DNA of 64,000 nucleotides from Anaeromyxobacter sp. GTDB lineage: Bacteria; Myxococcota; Myxococcia; Myxococcales; Anaeromyxobacteraceae. This document shows positions 25,733-33,857 of the stretch, piece after piece. Below the pieces are notes generated by a model that had not been told where the DNA came from, did not search any database, and was given only the letters and a program-made list of their open reading frames with translations. A program made the position numbers and the translations under genes. The DNA lies in contig JADKCZ010000002.1 in assembly GCA_016718565.1 (NCBI GenBank), positions 372,001 to 436,000 of the forward strand. Reading direction: 5' to 3'. How positions within the stretch are numbered: position 1 is the stretch's first letter; each line of letters begins with the position of its first letter.

Positions 25733-25870
25733 TTCGATTCCCCTGCCCTGCCGCCAAGGTCGCCGTTCGCGGCGCGGTTCCGCCGGCGCACCTGAACGAC
25801 CCCTCCGTGTTGTTCGGGCGCCCGAACAACACAGAAGGGTGCCTCGGGGTCCGAGGTCCGCGCGGTGGGC
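25733..25870 (+). repeat. Direct repeat copy 2 (distal att-like copy)
   Basis: Copy of 23124-23261, including 24 nt of the tRNA-Sec 3' end with CCA and the palindrome. The remainder of the tRNA is absent here, so this copy is not functional as a tRNA and marks the distal end of the inserted segment. Confidence 0.88.
25807..25832. repeat. Perfect 26-bp palindrome, copy 2
   Basis: Identical to the palindrome at 23198-23223, conserved without a change although other positions in the flanking repeat have diverged. Confidence 0.75.
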
Positions 25871-25951
25871 GCGTGGAACCCGACGTCTGGCACGGTTCCC
25901 GTGGAGGAGCGACGGCTGGCGACCAAGACCAGGGGTGCTACCTTCCCATAT

Positions 25952-26581
25952 ATGGAAGCCTTCTTGCGCCGCGCCGGGGAGGTACTGGACCAGCTCGGCG
26001 GCATCAGCATCGAGTCGCTCACGCGACGCGGGGACGAATTGGACCTCGTGGTTCGAGTCGTGGAAGCCGATGCCCGGTCGCAAACATGGAGCCTCTCTCT
26101 CGGCTCAGTGAGGGAGCACCGCATCGAACTCGGATGGTGCGATGAGCTGGCTCTTGGCGACGACCACCCGCTGCTGTGGACGCACGTCGATGCGCAGGCC
26201 AGCCTGTACTTTTCGAAGCCAGCTCCCAACCCCACGGCCGCGGCCGGCAGGATCTGGGACCGGCATCAGCGGGAGACCGGTGGCTGGGTGCCTTCCCATC
26301 GCTTCCTGAACTCGGAGGTTCCTCTCGTCGCGCTCCTCGGTTGGGGGGCCGGCCTCCTCGCCACCGGACCCCTCCGCCTCCTCAGCGCCTACGGGGAAGA
26401 GTTGGATGCGCTGGGTATCTCCTGGAGCCTGGCTGGGCAGCGGCCGCCGATGTACTGGAAGCCGGCCTCCGAAGCGTTCATGGCAGGCGGAGCGTGGCTC
26501 ATCGAGGATCAGCGGCTCCTGCTTCTCACGCTAGGCCAGTCCTACCTGGTAGCGGCCAGGTTCAGCGCCACCGAGCGATGA
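25952..26581 (+). CDS. Orphan protein of unknown function
   Basis: A 209-residue protein, mixed alpha/beta by composition, without signal peptide, membrane helix or any motif I recognise. Visible blocks are MEAFLRRAGEVLDQLGGISI, then LLWTHVDAQASLYFSKPAPN and a C-terminal AGGAWLIEDQRLLLLTLGQSYL. Size, the lower GC content and location just outside the second repeat are those of accessory or immunity-type genes; that is inference. TACCTT lies 7 bp before the ATG (25939-25944) with no ribosome site, pointing to a leaderless message. Upstream in-frame codons run through the repeat and are not counted. Confidence 0.5.
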   Translation: MEAFLRRAGEVLDQLGGISIESLTRRGDELDLVVRVVEADARSQTWSLSLGSVREHRIELGWCDELALGDDHPLLWTHVDAQASLYFSKPAPNPTAAAGRIWDRHQRETGGWVPSHRFLNSEVPLVALLGWGAGLLATGPLRLLSAYGEELDALGISWSLAGQRPPMYWKPASEAFMAGGAWLIEDQRLLLLTLGQSYLVAARFSATER

Positions 26582-26828
26582 ACGAATCGGACAGTGCGAC
26601 CAGTATCTGGATACCCGCCTCCTCGGTAGTGGCGGCCAGGGCGGCCTGCTCGACCCCGCCACCCGGCCTCTCCAGGTAGAGGCGAACCACGCCCGACGCG
26701 GGTCCTCCCGGCCGGTGTCGTCCCCGCCGACGGGGCGCCGGCTCCGCGCCACACCGCTCCCACCCGCCGCTTTCGCGACCCCGGGCCCGCGCCGACCGGG
26801 CGCCTGCCTCGGTGGCGGTGCGCCCCGC

Positions 26829-27125
26829 TCAGCGGAGCGGCGCGAAGATGAAGGGGTACTCCACCGCGACGCCCTCCTTCGGCCGGAACGGCGTCCGCCA
26901 GGCTGCGACCTGCGACCGGACGCAGTCCGCCACGCTGGCCCCCGCGAGCTGGTCCTCGACGATTTCGACCTCCTCCAGCCGCCCGTCCGGCCGGATGGTG
27001 AAGCGCAGCACCACCCTCCCGGCCATGGCGGGGGCCTTCCTCAGCTCCGCCTCGTAGCAGGACCGGACCGGGCCCAGCCTGCTCCGGGCCCACCCTGCAG
27101 TGACTCCACCTCTGGCGCACCGCCT
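26829..27125 (-). pseudogene. Remnant of an AgmX/TonB-type C-terminal domain
   Basis: An open stretch of about 98 codons, most of it clearly homologous to the C-terminal domain shared by myxobacterial AgmX/PglI and TonB proteins. The run SCYEAELRKAPAMAGRVVLR is followed by FTIRPDGRLEEVEIVEDQLA and ends PFIFAPLR. The N-terminal membrane anchor and forkhead-like portions of full-length proteins are absent, and a TGA (27126-27128) closes the frame with no standard start before the homology. The only ATG (27026) lies inside the domain. I read this as a gene fragment in the accessory region. The 247 bp between it and the orphan gene show nothing. Confidence 0.55.
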
Positions 27126-27152
27126 TCACCCCTCGTGCTACCCTTGGAGCCG

Positions 27153-28055
27153 ATGACGCCGCTCGCACCCGCGGAGAAGCCGTCGTTCGTTCGAGCCACC
27201 GGGCAGGGCTGGAAGCTGACGCTGGCCTGGGTGCTCTTCGCCGCCACGGCGGTCGCCGTCCTGCTGGATTGGCTGGCCCCCCGGGACGTCGCGCTCACGG
27301 CGAGCCTGGTGTCGGCCATCGTCGGGACCCTCAGCTGCGTGGCGTTCTGGTCCATTCGCTGCCCGAGCTGCCGCCGCTCGGTCGGCTTCTGGACGTTCAA
27401 GCAGCCACTTCGGACCTCTGGACCGGAGGCGCTGGCGTCGCTGCGGTCCTGCCCGTACTGCCAACACCACGGCCATGAGGGTGGCGCCCCGGTCACCCCC
27501 GTGCCGGCCAGCGCCCCGACAGGACTCGGCAGCCCAGCCCTCCCCGCCAGCCGGTGGGTGGTGCTGCTCCTCCTGCTCGGCTGCATCGGGTGCGACCAGG
27601 CCACCAAGCGGCTGGCGCTGGCGCTGCTCCCCGAGGGGAGGCGGATCACCCTCCTCGGCGACGTGATCCGCCTGGAGCACGCCCGGAACGCGGGCGGGTT
27701 CCTCGGCGCCGGGGCCGGGCTCGGCGAGGGGACCCGGGGCGCCATCTTCCTCTGGGGGGTTGCGCTGGTGACGCTGGTTGCCGCGGGCGCGGCCTTCTCG
27801 AGGCGACTCCCGGCCCGCCAGGCGCTGGGGTGGGCGCTGGTCGCCGGTGGGGGGATCGGGAACCTGATCGACCGGGCCATGACGGGCGGGTGGGTGGTCG
27901 ACTTCATGAACGTGGGGATCGGCCCGGTGCGCACGGGGATCTTCAACGTCGCCGACGTCGCCATCATGGCGGGCATCGGCCTGCTCCTGGTGCCGGGGAC
28001 CCGCACGCACCAGCCCGCGCCCGCGCCTCCAGGACCTCCGGCCCCCGGGCCCTGA
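27153..28055 (+). CDS. lspA: Signal peptidase II fused to a zinc-ribbon membrane domain
   Basis: A 300-residue protein. Residues about 20-70 hold two hydrophobic helices. A zinc-ribbon-like segment follows (RCPSCRRSVGFWTF, then CPYCQHH). A linker near 110-130 leads to a complete lipoprotein signal peptidase: CDQATKRLALALLPEG, then LEHARNAGGFLGAGAG, and the two catalytic-Asp motifs GGGIGNLIDRAMTGGWVVDF and TGIFNVADVAIMAG. LspA normally has about 160-170 residues, so the N-terminal half is extra. No stop separates the halves. An in-frame GTG at 27501 could allow LspA alone. A zinc-ribbon/LspA fusion is unusual to me. It is expected to cleave diacylglyceryl-modified prolipoproteins in the inner membrane. 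Not obviously the essential housekeeping copy. Confidence 0.8.
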   Translation: MTPLAPAEKPSFVRATGQGWKLTLAWVLFAATAVAVLLDWLAPRDVALTASLVSAIVGTLSCVAFWSIRCPSCRRSVGFWTFKQPLRTSGPEALASLRSCPYCQHHGHEGGAPVTPVPASAPTGLGSPALPASRWVVLLLLLGCIGCDQATKRLALALLPEGRRITLLGDVIRLEHARNAGGFLGAGAGLGEGTRGAIFLWGVALVTLVAAGAAFSRRLPARQALGWALVAGGGIGNLIDRAMTGGWVVDFMNVGIGPVRTGIFNVADVAIMAGIGLLLVPGTRTHQPAPAPPGPPAPGP

Positions 28056-28181
28056 ACGGCCGGATCTCGCCGGGCCCCCGCGCGCCTCCCGTCGACAGGT
28101 GGCGCGCCCCCGGGCAGGTCCTCCTGCCGAGTCCGCCATCCTCCAGGTCATGAGGGCGGAGGCGCCCGGCCCTGCCTCCGC

Positions 28182-28961
28182 TCAGAAGTGGTACAGGGCC
28201 GCCACGCTGCCGGTGAAGACGCTCCAGGGCTCGCTGCCGCGCTGGGTGCTGAGCCCCCACTGGCGCGTCGAGCGCTCGATGGGGCCCACCTTCGACCTGA
28301 CGCTGTCGTAGGTGATGGCCGCGCCCATGCTGGCCTCGATGGCCAGCTGCGGGAGCCCCACGAAGCCGAAGTAGACCTCGAACCCGGCCCGGGCGCCGAC
28401 CCGCAGCGACCAGCCGCTGTACTCGGTCGCGTCGCCGCCTGCGCTGGCCGCGGGGAGGACCTGCCCGGCGTAGATCAGGTCGATCTCCGGCACCACCTCG
28501 AAGGTGGCGTGCTTGTGGTGGGTCAGGGCCAGCGGCAGCCCGGCGTGCAGGCCGAACCCGGTGGCCGACGGGCCGTCGCGGGTCGTGAGGGTGCCGGTCT
28601 GCGGCTGGGTGATCGAGCTGCGGTTGAAGACCAGCCCGACGCCCAGGTCGTAGCCCCAGTTGCGGAAGCCCCAGCGCGGCTCCCTGAGCCAGTGGCGCAG
28701 CCCCAGGGTGTAGACGGTCAGCGGCAGCGCCGCGGCGCCCCCGGTGTTGGGGAACTCGAAGGGCTTGGTGTTGAACACCACCAGCGCCCAGGTGCCCATG
28801 GCCCGCTCACCGTCGCCCTCCTCGGCGGCCTGCGCCGCCGGGCTGGCCCTCGGCGCCGGCGCGGGCGGCGCGGCGCCGCCCCGCTGCTGGGCCGCGGCCG
28901 GGGCGGCGGCGGCCAGCGTCAGCGCGGCGGCGAGGAGACGGGCTCGGGGCGACGGGCACAT
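28182..28961 (-). CDS. Secreted outer-membrane beta-barrel-like protein
   Basis: A 259-residue protein with a signal peptide (RARLLAAALTLAAAAPAAAQ). An Ala/Pro-rich spacer follows, then alternating-hydrophobicity strands such as LTVYTLGLRHWLREPRWGFRNW, WSLRVGARAGFEVYFGFVG, ending VAALYHF. A C-terminal aromatic residue fits an outer-membrane barrel. Function unknown. It is divergent from the lipoprotein gene at 29156; the 194-bp gap between them would hold both promoters. Confidence 0.55.
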   Translation of the reverse strand: MCPSPRARLLAAALTLAAAAPAAAQQRGGAAPPAPAPRASPAAQAAEEGDGERAMGTWALVVFNTKPFEFPNTGGAAALPLTVYTLGLRHWLREPRWGFRNWGYDLGVGLVFNRSSITQPQTGTLTTRDGPSATGFGLHAGLPLALTHHKHATFEVVPEIDLIYAGQVLPAASAGGDATEYSGWSLRVGARAGFEVYFGFVGLPQLAIEASMGAAITYDSVRSKVGPIERSTRQWGLSTQRGSEPWSVFTGSVAALYHF

Positions 28962-29155
28962 GGTGGACCTCTCTCGATGGTGTGCACCGATTGTGGTGGC
29001 TGGCGCGTCCGGCCACAACGCTGCGAAGGGGGCGCCGCACATCGGCGCCGCTGCACCTACAGTGGATCTGGATGTGCGCGGGCGGACACAGACCCAACGT
29101 GGACAGGCCCCGCCGGGTAGCCGGCGGCCCGCCCCGTCGATACCTTCTTCGGACC

Positions 29156-29692
29156 GTGCCACCACACCTCCGCAGCGGACCGGGGCCTGCCAGGCGCCCT
29201 GCCCGGCTCGCGCCGCTGGCGCTGGCTGCCGGGCTGGCGCTGGCCACCGGCCTGGCCGCCTGCGGCGCGGCCGAGCCGCCGGCGCCCCCCACCACCTGCC
29301 CGCTCCCGGCGGCCGTGGCCGCCCCCACCTTCACCGGCCACGTCCTGCCCGCCCTGCGGTCCAGCTGCGGGGCCGGCAACGACGCCCTCTCCTGCCACGG
29401 CGACCCGTCGCCGGCCGGCCACGTCTCCTTCGCGGTGCGGCTCTCGGCCCACCAGGTCTGGAGCCAGCTGGTGGGCGTCGAGCCCGCCAACGCGCCCACC
29501 GGCGCCGGCTGGAAGCGGGTGGCGGCCTTCGACCCGGCCCACTCCTGGCTCCTGGAGAAGGTCACCCAGGACGACCCGGGCGGCGCGGGGCAGGCCGCCG
29601 GCAACCGCATGCCCTACGGCCTGCCCAACCTCTGCGCCCCCACGGTGCAGACCTTCCGCGCCTGGATCTCCCAGGGCGCCCTCGAAGACTGA
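29156..29692 (+). CDS. Secreted lipoprotein in DUF1800/DUF1501 cluster
   Basis: A 178-residue lipoprotein starting at GTG 29156. A basic N-terminus and hydrophobic stretch end in the lipobox LAAC (Cys near residue 38). The mature part has Cys-rich segments SSCGAGNDALSCHGD and VSFAVRLSAHQVWSQLVGV, reminiscent of the cytochrome-like PSCyt1 domain that precedes DUF1800/DUF1501 proteins, but no CxxCH haem site is present. Probably periplasmic-facing outer-membrane lipoprotein. TACCTT lies 9 bp before the start, suggesting a leaderless message. Confidence 0.6.
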   Translation: MPPHLRSGPGPARRPARLAPLALAAGLALATGLAACGAAEPPAPPTTCPLPAAVAAPTFTGHVLPALRSSCGAGNDALSCHGDPSPAGHVSFAVRLSAHQVWSQLVGVEPANAPTGAGWKRVAAFDPAHSWLLEKVTQDDPGGAGQAAGNRMPYGLPNLCAPTVQTFRAWISQGALED

Positions 29693-29718
29693 CTCGCCCG
29701 ACGACGCGGAGGCGCGCG

Positions 29719-31371
29719 ATGGCCAACCTCGATCCCATCACCAGCTGGACCCCGGCCGACGCCGCCCACCTGGGCCGCCGGGCCGGCTTCGGCCTCTCGC
29801 CCGAGGCCGCGGCGGCGCTGGCCGCCTCCCCGCCTGGCGCCGCCATCGACGCCTGGATCGACGGCCTCGGCGCCGACCACGGCGCCTTCACCGCCGCGCT
29901 GGCGCACGCCGACCCGGTGGACGAGCCGGCGCGCGGCTCCGCGCCCAACCAGGCGCCCGCCGTGCCCGGCCCCCACCCCTACCTGGTGGAGGGGGCCCAG
30001 GCCTGGCGCAACGACCTCTCGCGCGCCCAGGCCTACCTGGCCTTCCGCATGCAGCACGGCCCCTACCCGTTCCAGGAGCGGCTGGCGCTCTTCTGGCACA
30101 ACCTGTTCGCCACCGGCTGGCAGAAGGTGGACAGCGTCGCCCTCATGCTGCAGCAGCAGCAGACGCTGCGGGAGCTCGGCCTGGCGCCCTTCGCCGACCT
30201 GCACGCGGCCATGTCGAGGGACCCGGCCATGGCCATCTGGCTCGACTCGGTGCTCAACCGGGCCGACGGCGCCAACGTGCCCAACGAGAACTACGCCCGC
30301 GAGGCCATGGAGCTCTACTCGCTGGGCGCCGACAACGGCTACAACCAGCAGGACATCACCGAGCTGGCCCGGGCGCTGTCCGGCTGGAGCTTCACGGTGG
30401 CCGCCGGCGACCGGATCCCCGACCCCACCTCGCCCGGGCGCTGGGTGGCGGGGCGCGGCACCTTCCGCGTCTACGACGGCGGCGCCAACCCGGAGGGCGA
30501 GTACCTGTGGAACGCCCTGGGGGCCGAGGCGCCGCCCGCCCGCCTGCCGGACCGCCACGGCGGCGGCCCGGTCACCTTCCTCGGGCAGGTCTTCGCCGAC
30601 ATCGACGCGGCGTCCGGCCCCGGCCTGGCCAAGGGCGAGGACGTGCTCCGCTCCATCGTGGTGTCGCGGGCCGCCCAGGCCTCGCAGTTCCTGGCCCGCC
30701 GGCTGGTGCTGCACTTCGTCAGCGGGGCCGCCAGCCAGGCCGACCTCGACCAGGTGGCCGAGCTGGTCCGGACCACCCCCGGCTTCGACCTGCGCCAGGT
30801 CCTGAAGGTGCTGCTCAAGAGCCAGTGGTTCTTCGAGCCGGCCAACCGCTTCGCCCTGGTGGAGGGGCCGGTCTCCTGGACGGTGCGGGCGGCTCGAGCC
30901 CTGGGCCTCGACCTGGCCGCCGCCGACGCCGCCGGGGCGGCCCAGAACCGCTTCGCCGCTTGGGCCCAGGTCGTGGAGACCTTCGACCTGGCCGGGATGC
31001 GGCTGCTCGACCCGGCCGGCCCGAACGGCTGGCACGAGGATCGCGCCTGGCTCAACTCCAACACCGTGCGCTACCGCACCAAGCTGGCGGCGGCGCTGGC
31101 GCTGGGCGAGACCTTCACGCAGGGCGGCGCGGCGCGGGCCCTCTTCCCCTCCGAGGTGGCGCGCTGGTTCCCCACCGCCCCGGCCAGCCCGCAGGAGGTG
31201 CTCGACCGCCTGGTGGCGCTGCTCCAGCCGGCCCCCATCCCGGCGGCGGTGCAGGCCGGCTGGCTGGGCAGCCTCTGGCCCGCGGCCTTCACCTGGGACG
31301 CCGCCTCCCAGGACCAGGCGCGCCAGCTGGCCTTCCTGATCCTCTGCGCCCCCTCCAGCCAGCTCTCCTAG
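29719..31371 (+). CDS. DUF1800 family protein
   Basis: A 550-residue protein matching the DUF1800 family: N-terminal DAAHLGRRAGFGLSPEAAAAL; then RLALFWHNLFATGWQKVDS, MQ-rich helices, NENYAREAMELYSLGADNGY and ITELARALSGWSF. DUF1800 proteins are exported proteins of unknown function that almost always occur next to a DUF1501 partner, as here (8-bp gap). No classic signal peptide is evident at the chosen start. A GGAGGCGCGCG-type ribosome site precedes the ATG. Function in the cluster is unknown. Confidence 0.82.
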   Translation: MANLDPITSWTPADAAHLGRRAGFGLSPEAAAALAASPPGAAIDAWIDGLGADHGAFTAALAHADPVDEPARGSAPNQAPAVPGPHPYLVEGAQAWRNDLSRAQAYLAFRMQHGPYPFQERLALFWHNLFATGWQKVDSVALMLQQQQTLRELGLAPFADLHAAMSRDPAMAIWLDSVLNRADGANVPNENYAREAMELYSLGADNGYNQQDITELARALSGWSFTVAAGDRIPDPTSPGRWVAGRGTFRVYDGGANPEGEYLWNALGAEAPPARLPDRHGGGPVTFLGQVFADIDAASGPGLAKGEDVLRSIVVSRAAQASQFLARRLVLHFVSGAASQADLDQVAELVRTTPGFDLRQVLKVLLKSQWFFEPANRFALVEGPVSWTVRAARALGLDLAAADAAGAAQNRFAAWAQVVETFDLAGMRLLDPAGPNGWHEDRAWLNSNTVRYRTKLAAALALGETFTQGGAARALFPSEVARWFPTAPASPQEVLDRLVALLQPAPIPAAVQAGWLGSLWPAAFTWDAASQDQARQLAFLILCAPSSQLS

Positions 31372-31379
31372 GAGCCGCC

Positions 31380-32720
31380 ATGCGCCTGACCCGCCGCCGT
31401 TTCCTCCAGGGGCTGACCGCGGCCGGCGCGGCCGCCTGGGGCCTGCCCGGCTGTGCCCCCGCCACCCGCGCCCTCGAGCCCGCCTCGCCCCGTCCCACCA
31501 GGCCCATCCTGGTGGTGATCAACATCGACGGCGGCAACGACTGGCTCAACATGCTGCCGCCCACCGCCGGGCAGAACCGCTCGGTCTACGAGCAGCGGCG
31601 CCCCACCCTGCGGGTGCTGCCGGCTGGCCTGGTGGAGATCGGCGCCGGCGCGGGGCTCAACACCGACTTCTCCGGCATGAGCCTGCTCTCCGACCGCGGG
31701 CGGGTGGCCTGGATCCCGGGCATCGGCATGAACAACCCCAACCTCTCCCACTTCGTCTCCACCGATCTGTGGGGCCAGGGCTCGGCGCAGCCGGGCGGGA
31801 CCGGCTGGCTGGGGCGCTACGCCGACGCCGCCTTCGCCCCGGCCGGCGACGTGCTGCGGGGCATCACCGTGACCAACGACCTGCCGGTGATGCTGCGCGG
31901 CCAGGGGCGCAGCTTCGTCTCCATCACCAGCCCGAGCGGCTTCGTCTTCCCCTCCTCGCTGCGCGGCGGCCTGCTCGGCGCCCCCTGGGACGCCGGCCTG
32001 CTGGAGGCCGGCTACGACGCCGCGGTGAGCGACCCGGGCGCCGGGGGCCCGCCCGGCCTGGCCTACGCCGCCCAGGTGGGCAAGGCCTTCCTCTCGGCCA
32101 CCCAGGGCTTCGGCACCGACGGCACCCTGCCGCCGCGCACCCCGGCCGTGCCCTACCCCGGCGACGCCAGCTACCCGGTGCGGCGGCTCGACGGCGGCGC
32201 CCTCTCCGGCGGCCTGGCGCGCCAGCTCAAGCTGGTGGCCCGCATGCTGGCCGGCGGCCTCGACGCGCAGGTCTTCTTCACCCGGGTGGGCGGCTTCGAC
32301 ACCCACGCCAACCAGCAGGTCGAGCACGCCAACCTGATGCGGGCGCTGGGCGGGTCCATCTCGGCCTTCTACGAGGACCTGGCCGACGTGCAGACCGAGA
32401 GCGGCAACGCCCAGGACCGGACCATGATCCTGGCCTGGAGCGAGTTCGGGCGGCGGGTGCAGCAGAACCAGAACGGGACCGACCACGGCACCGCCGGGCT
32501 GGCCTTCTGCGTGGGGCGCGGCGTCACCGGGGGCTTCTACGGCGCCTACCCGGACCTCGGCGACCTGGACGGCAACGGCAACCTGCGCTTCACGGTGGAC
32601 TTCCGCAGCCTCTACGCCACGGTGCTGGAGCGCTGGCTCGGCCTGCCGGCCCCCGCCACCGACGCCCTGCTGCTGCAGGGGGCCGCGCTGCCGGCCTACC
32701 CGCGGCTCGGGTTCGTCTAG
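31380..32720 (+). CDS. DUF1501 family Tat-exported protein
   Basis: A 446-residue protein with a twin-arginine signal (LTRRRFLQGLTAAGAAAWGL) and a Cys in LPGCAPATRA that may be a lipobox. The mature domain has DUF1501/sulfatase-fold features: VVINIDGGNDWLNMLPP, FSGMSLLSDRGRVAW, GGFDTHANQQVEHANLM and ILAWSEFGRRVQQNQNGTDHG. The alkaline-phosphatase-like arrangement of Asp/His residues suggests metal binding; the substrate is unknown. Its stop overlaps the convergent hydrolase gene by 4 bp. Confidence 0.85.
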   Translation: MRLTRRRFLQGLTAAGAAAWGLPGCAPATRALEPASPRPTRPILVVINIDGGNDWLNMLPPTAGQNRSVYEQRRPTLRVLPAGLVEIGAGAGLNTDFSGMSLLSDRGRVAWIPGIGMNNPNLSHFVSTDLWGQGSAQPGGTGWLGRYADAAFAPAGDVLRGITVTNDLPVMLRGQGRSFVSITSPSGFVFPSSLRGGLLGAPWDAGLLEAGYDAAVSDPGAGGPPGLAYAAQVGKAFLSATQGFGTDGTLPPRTPAVPYPGDASYPVRRLDGGALSGGLARQLKLVARMLAGGLDAQVFFTRVGGFDTHANQQVEHANLMRALGGSISAFYEDLADVQTESGNAQDRTMILAWSEFGRRVQQNQNGTDHGTAGLAFCVGRGVTGGFYGAYPDLGDLDGNGNLRFTVDFRSLYATVLERWLGLPAPATDALLLQGAALPAYPRLGFV

Positions 32721-33421
32721 GGCCGTCCCGTGTCGACGCCCGGGCCCGTGGCCGGCCGGCCCGCGGCGGCGACGGCCTCGTCGAGCAGCGCCTGGCTGGT
32801 GACCACCCCGACGCCGGCGCGCCGGTAGCGCGCCAGCACCCGGGCCATGCCGTGGCGCGAGCGCACCGCGTCCACCACCACGCTGACCCGGTAGCCGCGA
32901 TTGAGCGCGCCCAGCGCCGTGTAGTGGACGCAGTAGGCGGCGTCCACGCCCACCAGGAAGACGTGGTCCACCTGCCGGTCCACCAGCAGCCGCTCCAGCC
33001 CGGCGCTGGAGAAGGCGTCGGTGCGGTTCTTCTCGAAGTCGTGGTCGTTGATGAGCGCGACGCGCCGGTCGACGATGACCCGCCCGGCGCGGCGGCCGCC
33101 GTGCAGCCGGACCACCAGGTCGCTGCCGAAGACCTGCCGGACGTAGGCCACCTCGTCGCCGGCCGCGGCGAAGGCCGCGATGAGGCGGTTGACGGTGCCG
33201 AAGTACCCGCCGCCGGGCGCCTGGGTGACCGGCTGGCGGCGCGCCGTCCCGACGTACCCCTCCTGCAGGTCGAGCACCAGCAGCGCCCGGCGCGGCGCGG
33301 CGTAGCGCGCGATGCGTCGCCCGCGGGTGGCCGTGAACATGCTGCGCCAGACCCACCCCCCCACCAGGGCGAGCGGGGTGGCCACGGCGGCGATCAGCAG
33401 GGCGACGGTCTGGGTGGACAT
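32717..33421 (-). CDS. Membrane-anchored isochorismatase-like hydrolase
   Basis: A 234-residue protein. Residues 6-27 are a transmembrane helix (ALLIAAVATPLALVGGWVW). The rest is a cysteine hydrolase of the isochorismatase/nicotinamidase fold: RRALLVLDLQEGYVG (catalytic Asp), KNRTDAFSSAGLERLL (Lys), and the Cys in VGVDAAYCVHYTALGAL followed by RGYRVSVVVDAV. The membrane anchor is uncommon in this family, which is normally cytosolic. Substrate unknown. A dodecin gene follows. Confidence 0.78.
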   Translation of the reverse strand: MSTQTVALLIAAVATPLALVGGWVWRSMFTATRGRRIARYAAPRRALLVLDLQEGYVGTARRQPVTQAPGGGYFGTVNRLIAAFAAAGDEVAYVRQVFGSDLVVRLHGGRRAGRVIVDRRVALINDHDFEKNRTDAFSSAGLERLLVDRQVDHVFLVGVDAAYCVHYTALGALNRGYRVSVVVDAVRSRHGMARVLARYRRAGVGVVTSQALLDEAVAAAGRPATGPGVDTGRP

Positions 33422-33506
33422 GAGGGAGGGGCCGCACCCCGCGCGCCGCGCGGCTGGCGCGGACCCGCGGAGGGCGGCCCCTGGGTCTCGCCGGGCTGGC
33501 GCCCGG

Positions 33507-33707
33507 CTACTCGATCTTGAAGCCGATGCGGACGGTCACCTGGAACTCGAGCACCTTGCCGTCCTTGATGGCGCCGCGCTGCTCGACCACCTCGAACCAG
33601 CTCATGTGGCGGACCGACTTGCCGGCCTCGGCCACCGCGGCCTTGACGGCCTCGGCGAAGCTGGACTTGGACGTTCCGACGACCTCGATCTTCTTGTAGA
33701 CGGCCAT
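33507..33707 (-). CDS. Dodecin
   Basis: A 66-residue protein matching dodecin closely: MAVYKKIEVVGTSKSSFAEA, VRHMSWFEVVEQRGAIKDGK and VLEFQVTVRIGFKIE. Dodecins form hollow dodecamers that bind flavins (FMN, lumichrome) and prevent photochemical damage. The tryptophan in the SWFEV stretch is the stacking residue. The start is given by the family N-terminus. It lies 85 bp downstream of the isochorismatase start and 150 bp from arginine decarboxylase. Confidence 0.9.
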   Translation of the reverse strand: MAVYKKIEVVGTSKSSFAEAVKAAVAEAGKSVRHMSWFEVVEQRGAIKDGKVLEFQVTVRIGFKIE

Positions 33708-33857
33708 GGTGTGTGGAGGCTCCCTCGGGCCGCGCCCGGACCGCGCGCTCGCTCCCGGCTGGAATGTGGGGTGACCCACAGTCTCTATCGCGTCCAGGCC
33801 CCCCGCGGCTCGCCCCTTCCGGGGTGGGCCGGTCGCGGCCGGCCGGTCCCGGCCCGG

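Larger units (their letters stand above)
23148..25870. mobile_element. Genomic island inserted at tRNA-Sec
   Basis: The segment between the two repeat copies plus the second copy. Cargo is a GbsR/MarR-type regulator, an NmrA-type reductase, a membrane protein and a degraded HTH gene. No intact integrase or transposase is seen, so the island is probably immobile or was moved by a recombinase encoded elsewhere. Base usage differs from neighbours, with more AT-rich operators and less extreme codon bias. The call rests on the tRNA-anchored direct repeats. Confidence 0.65.
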
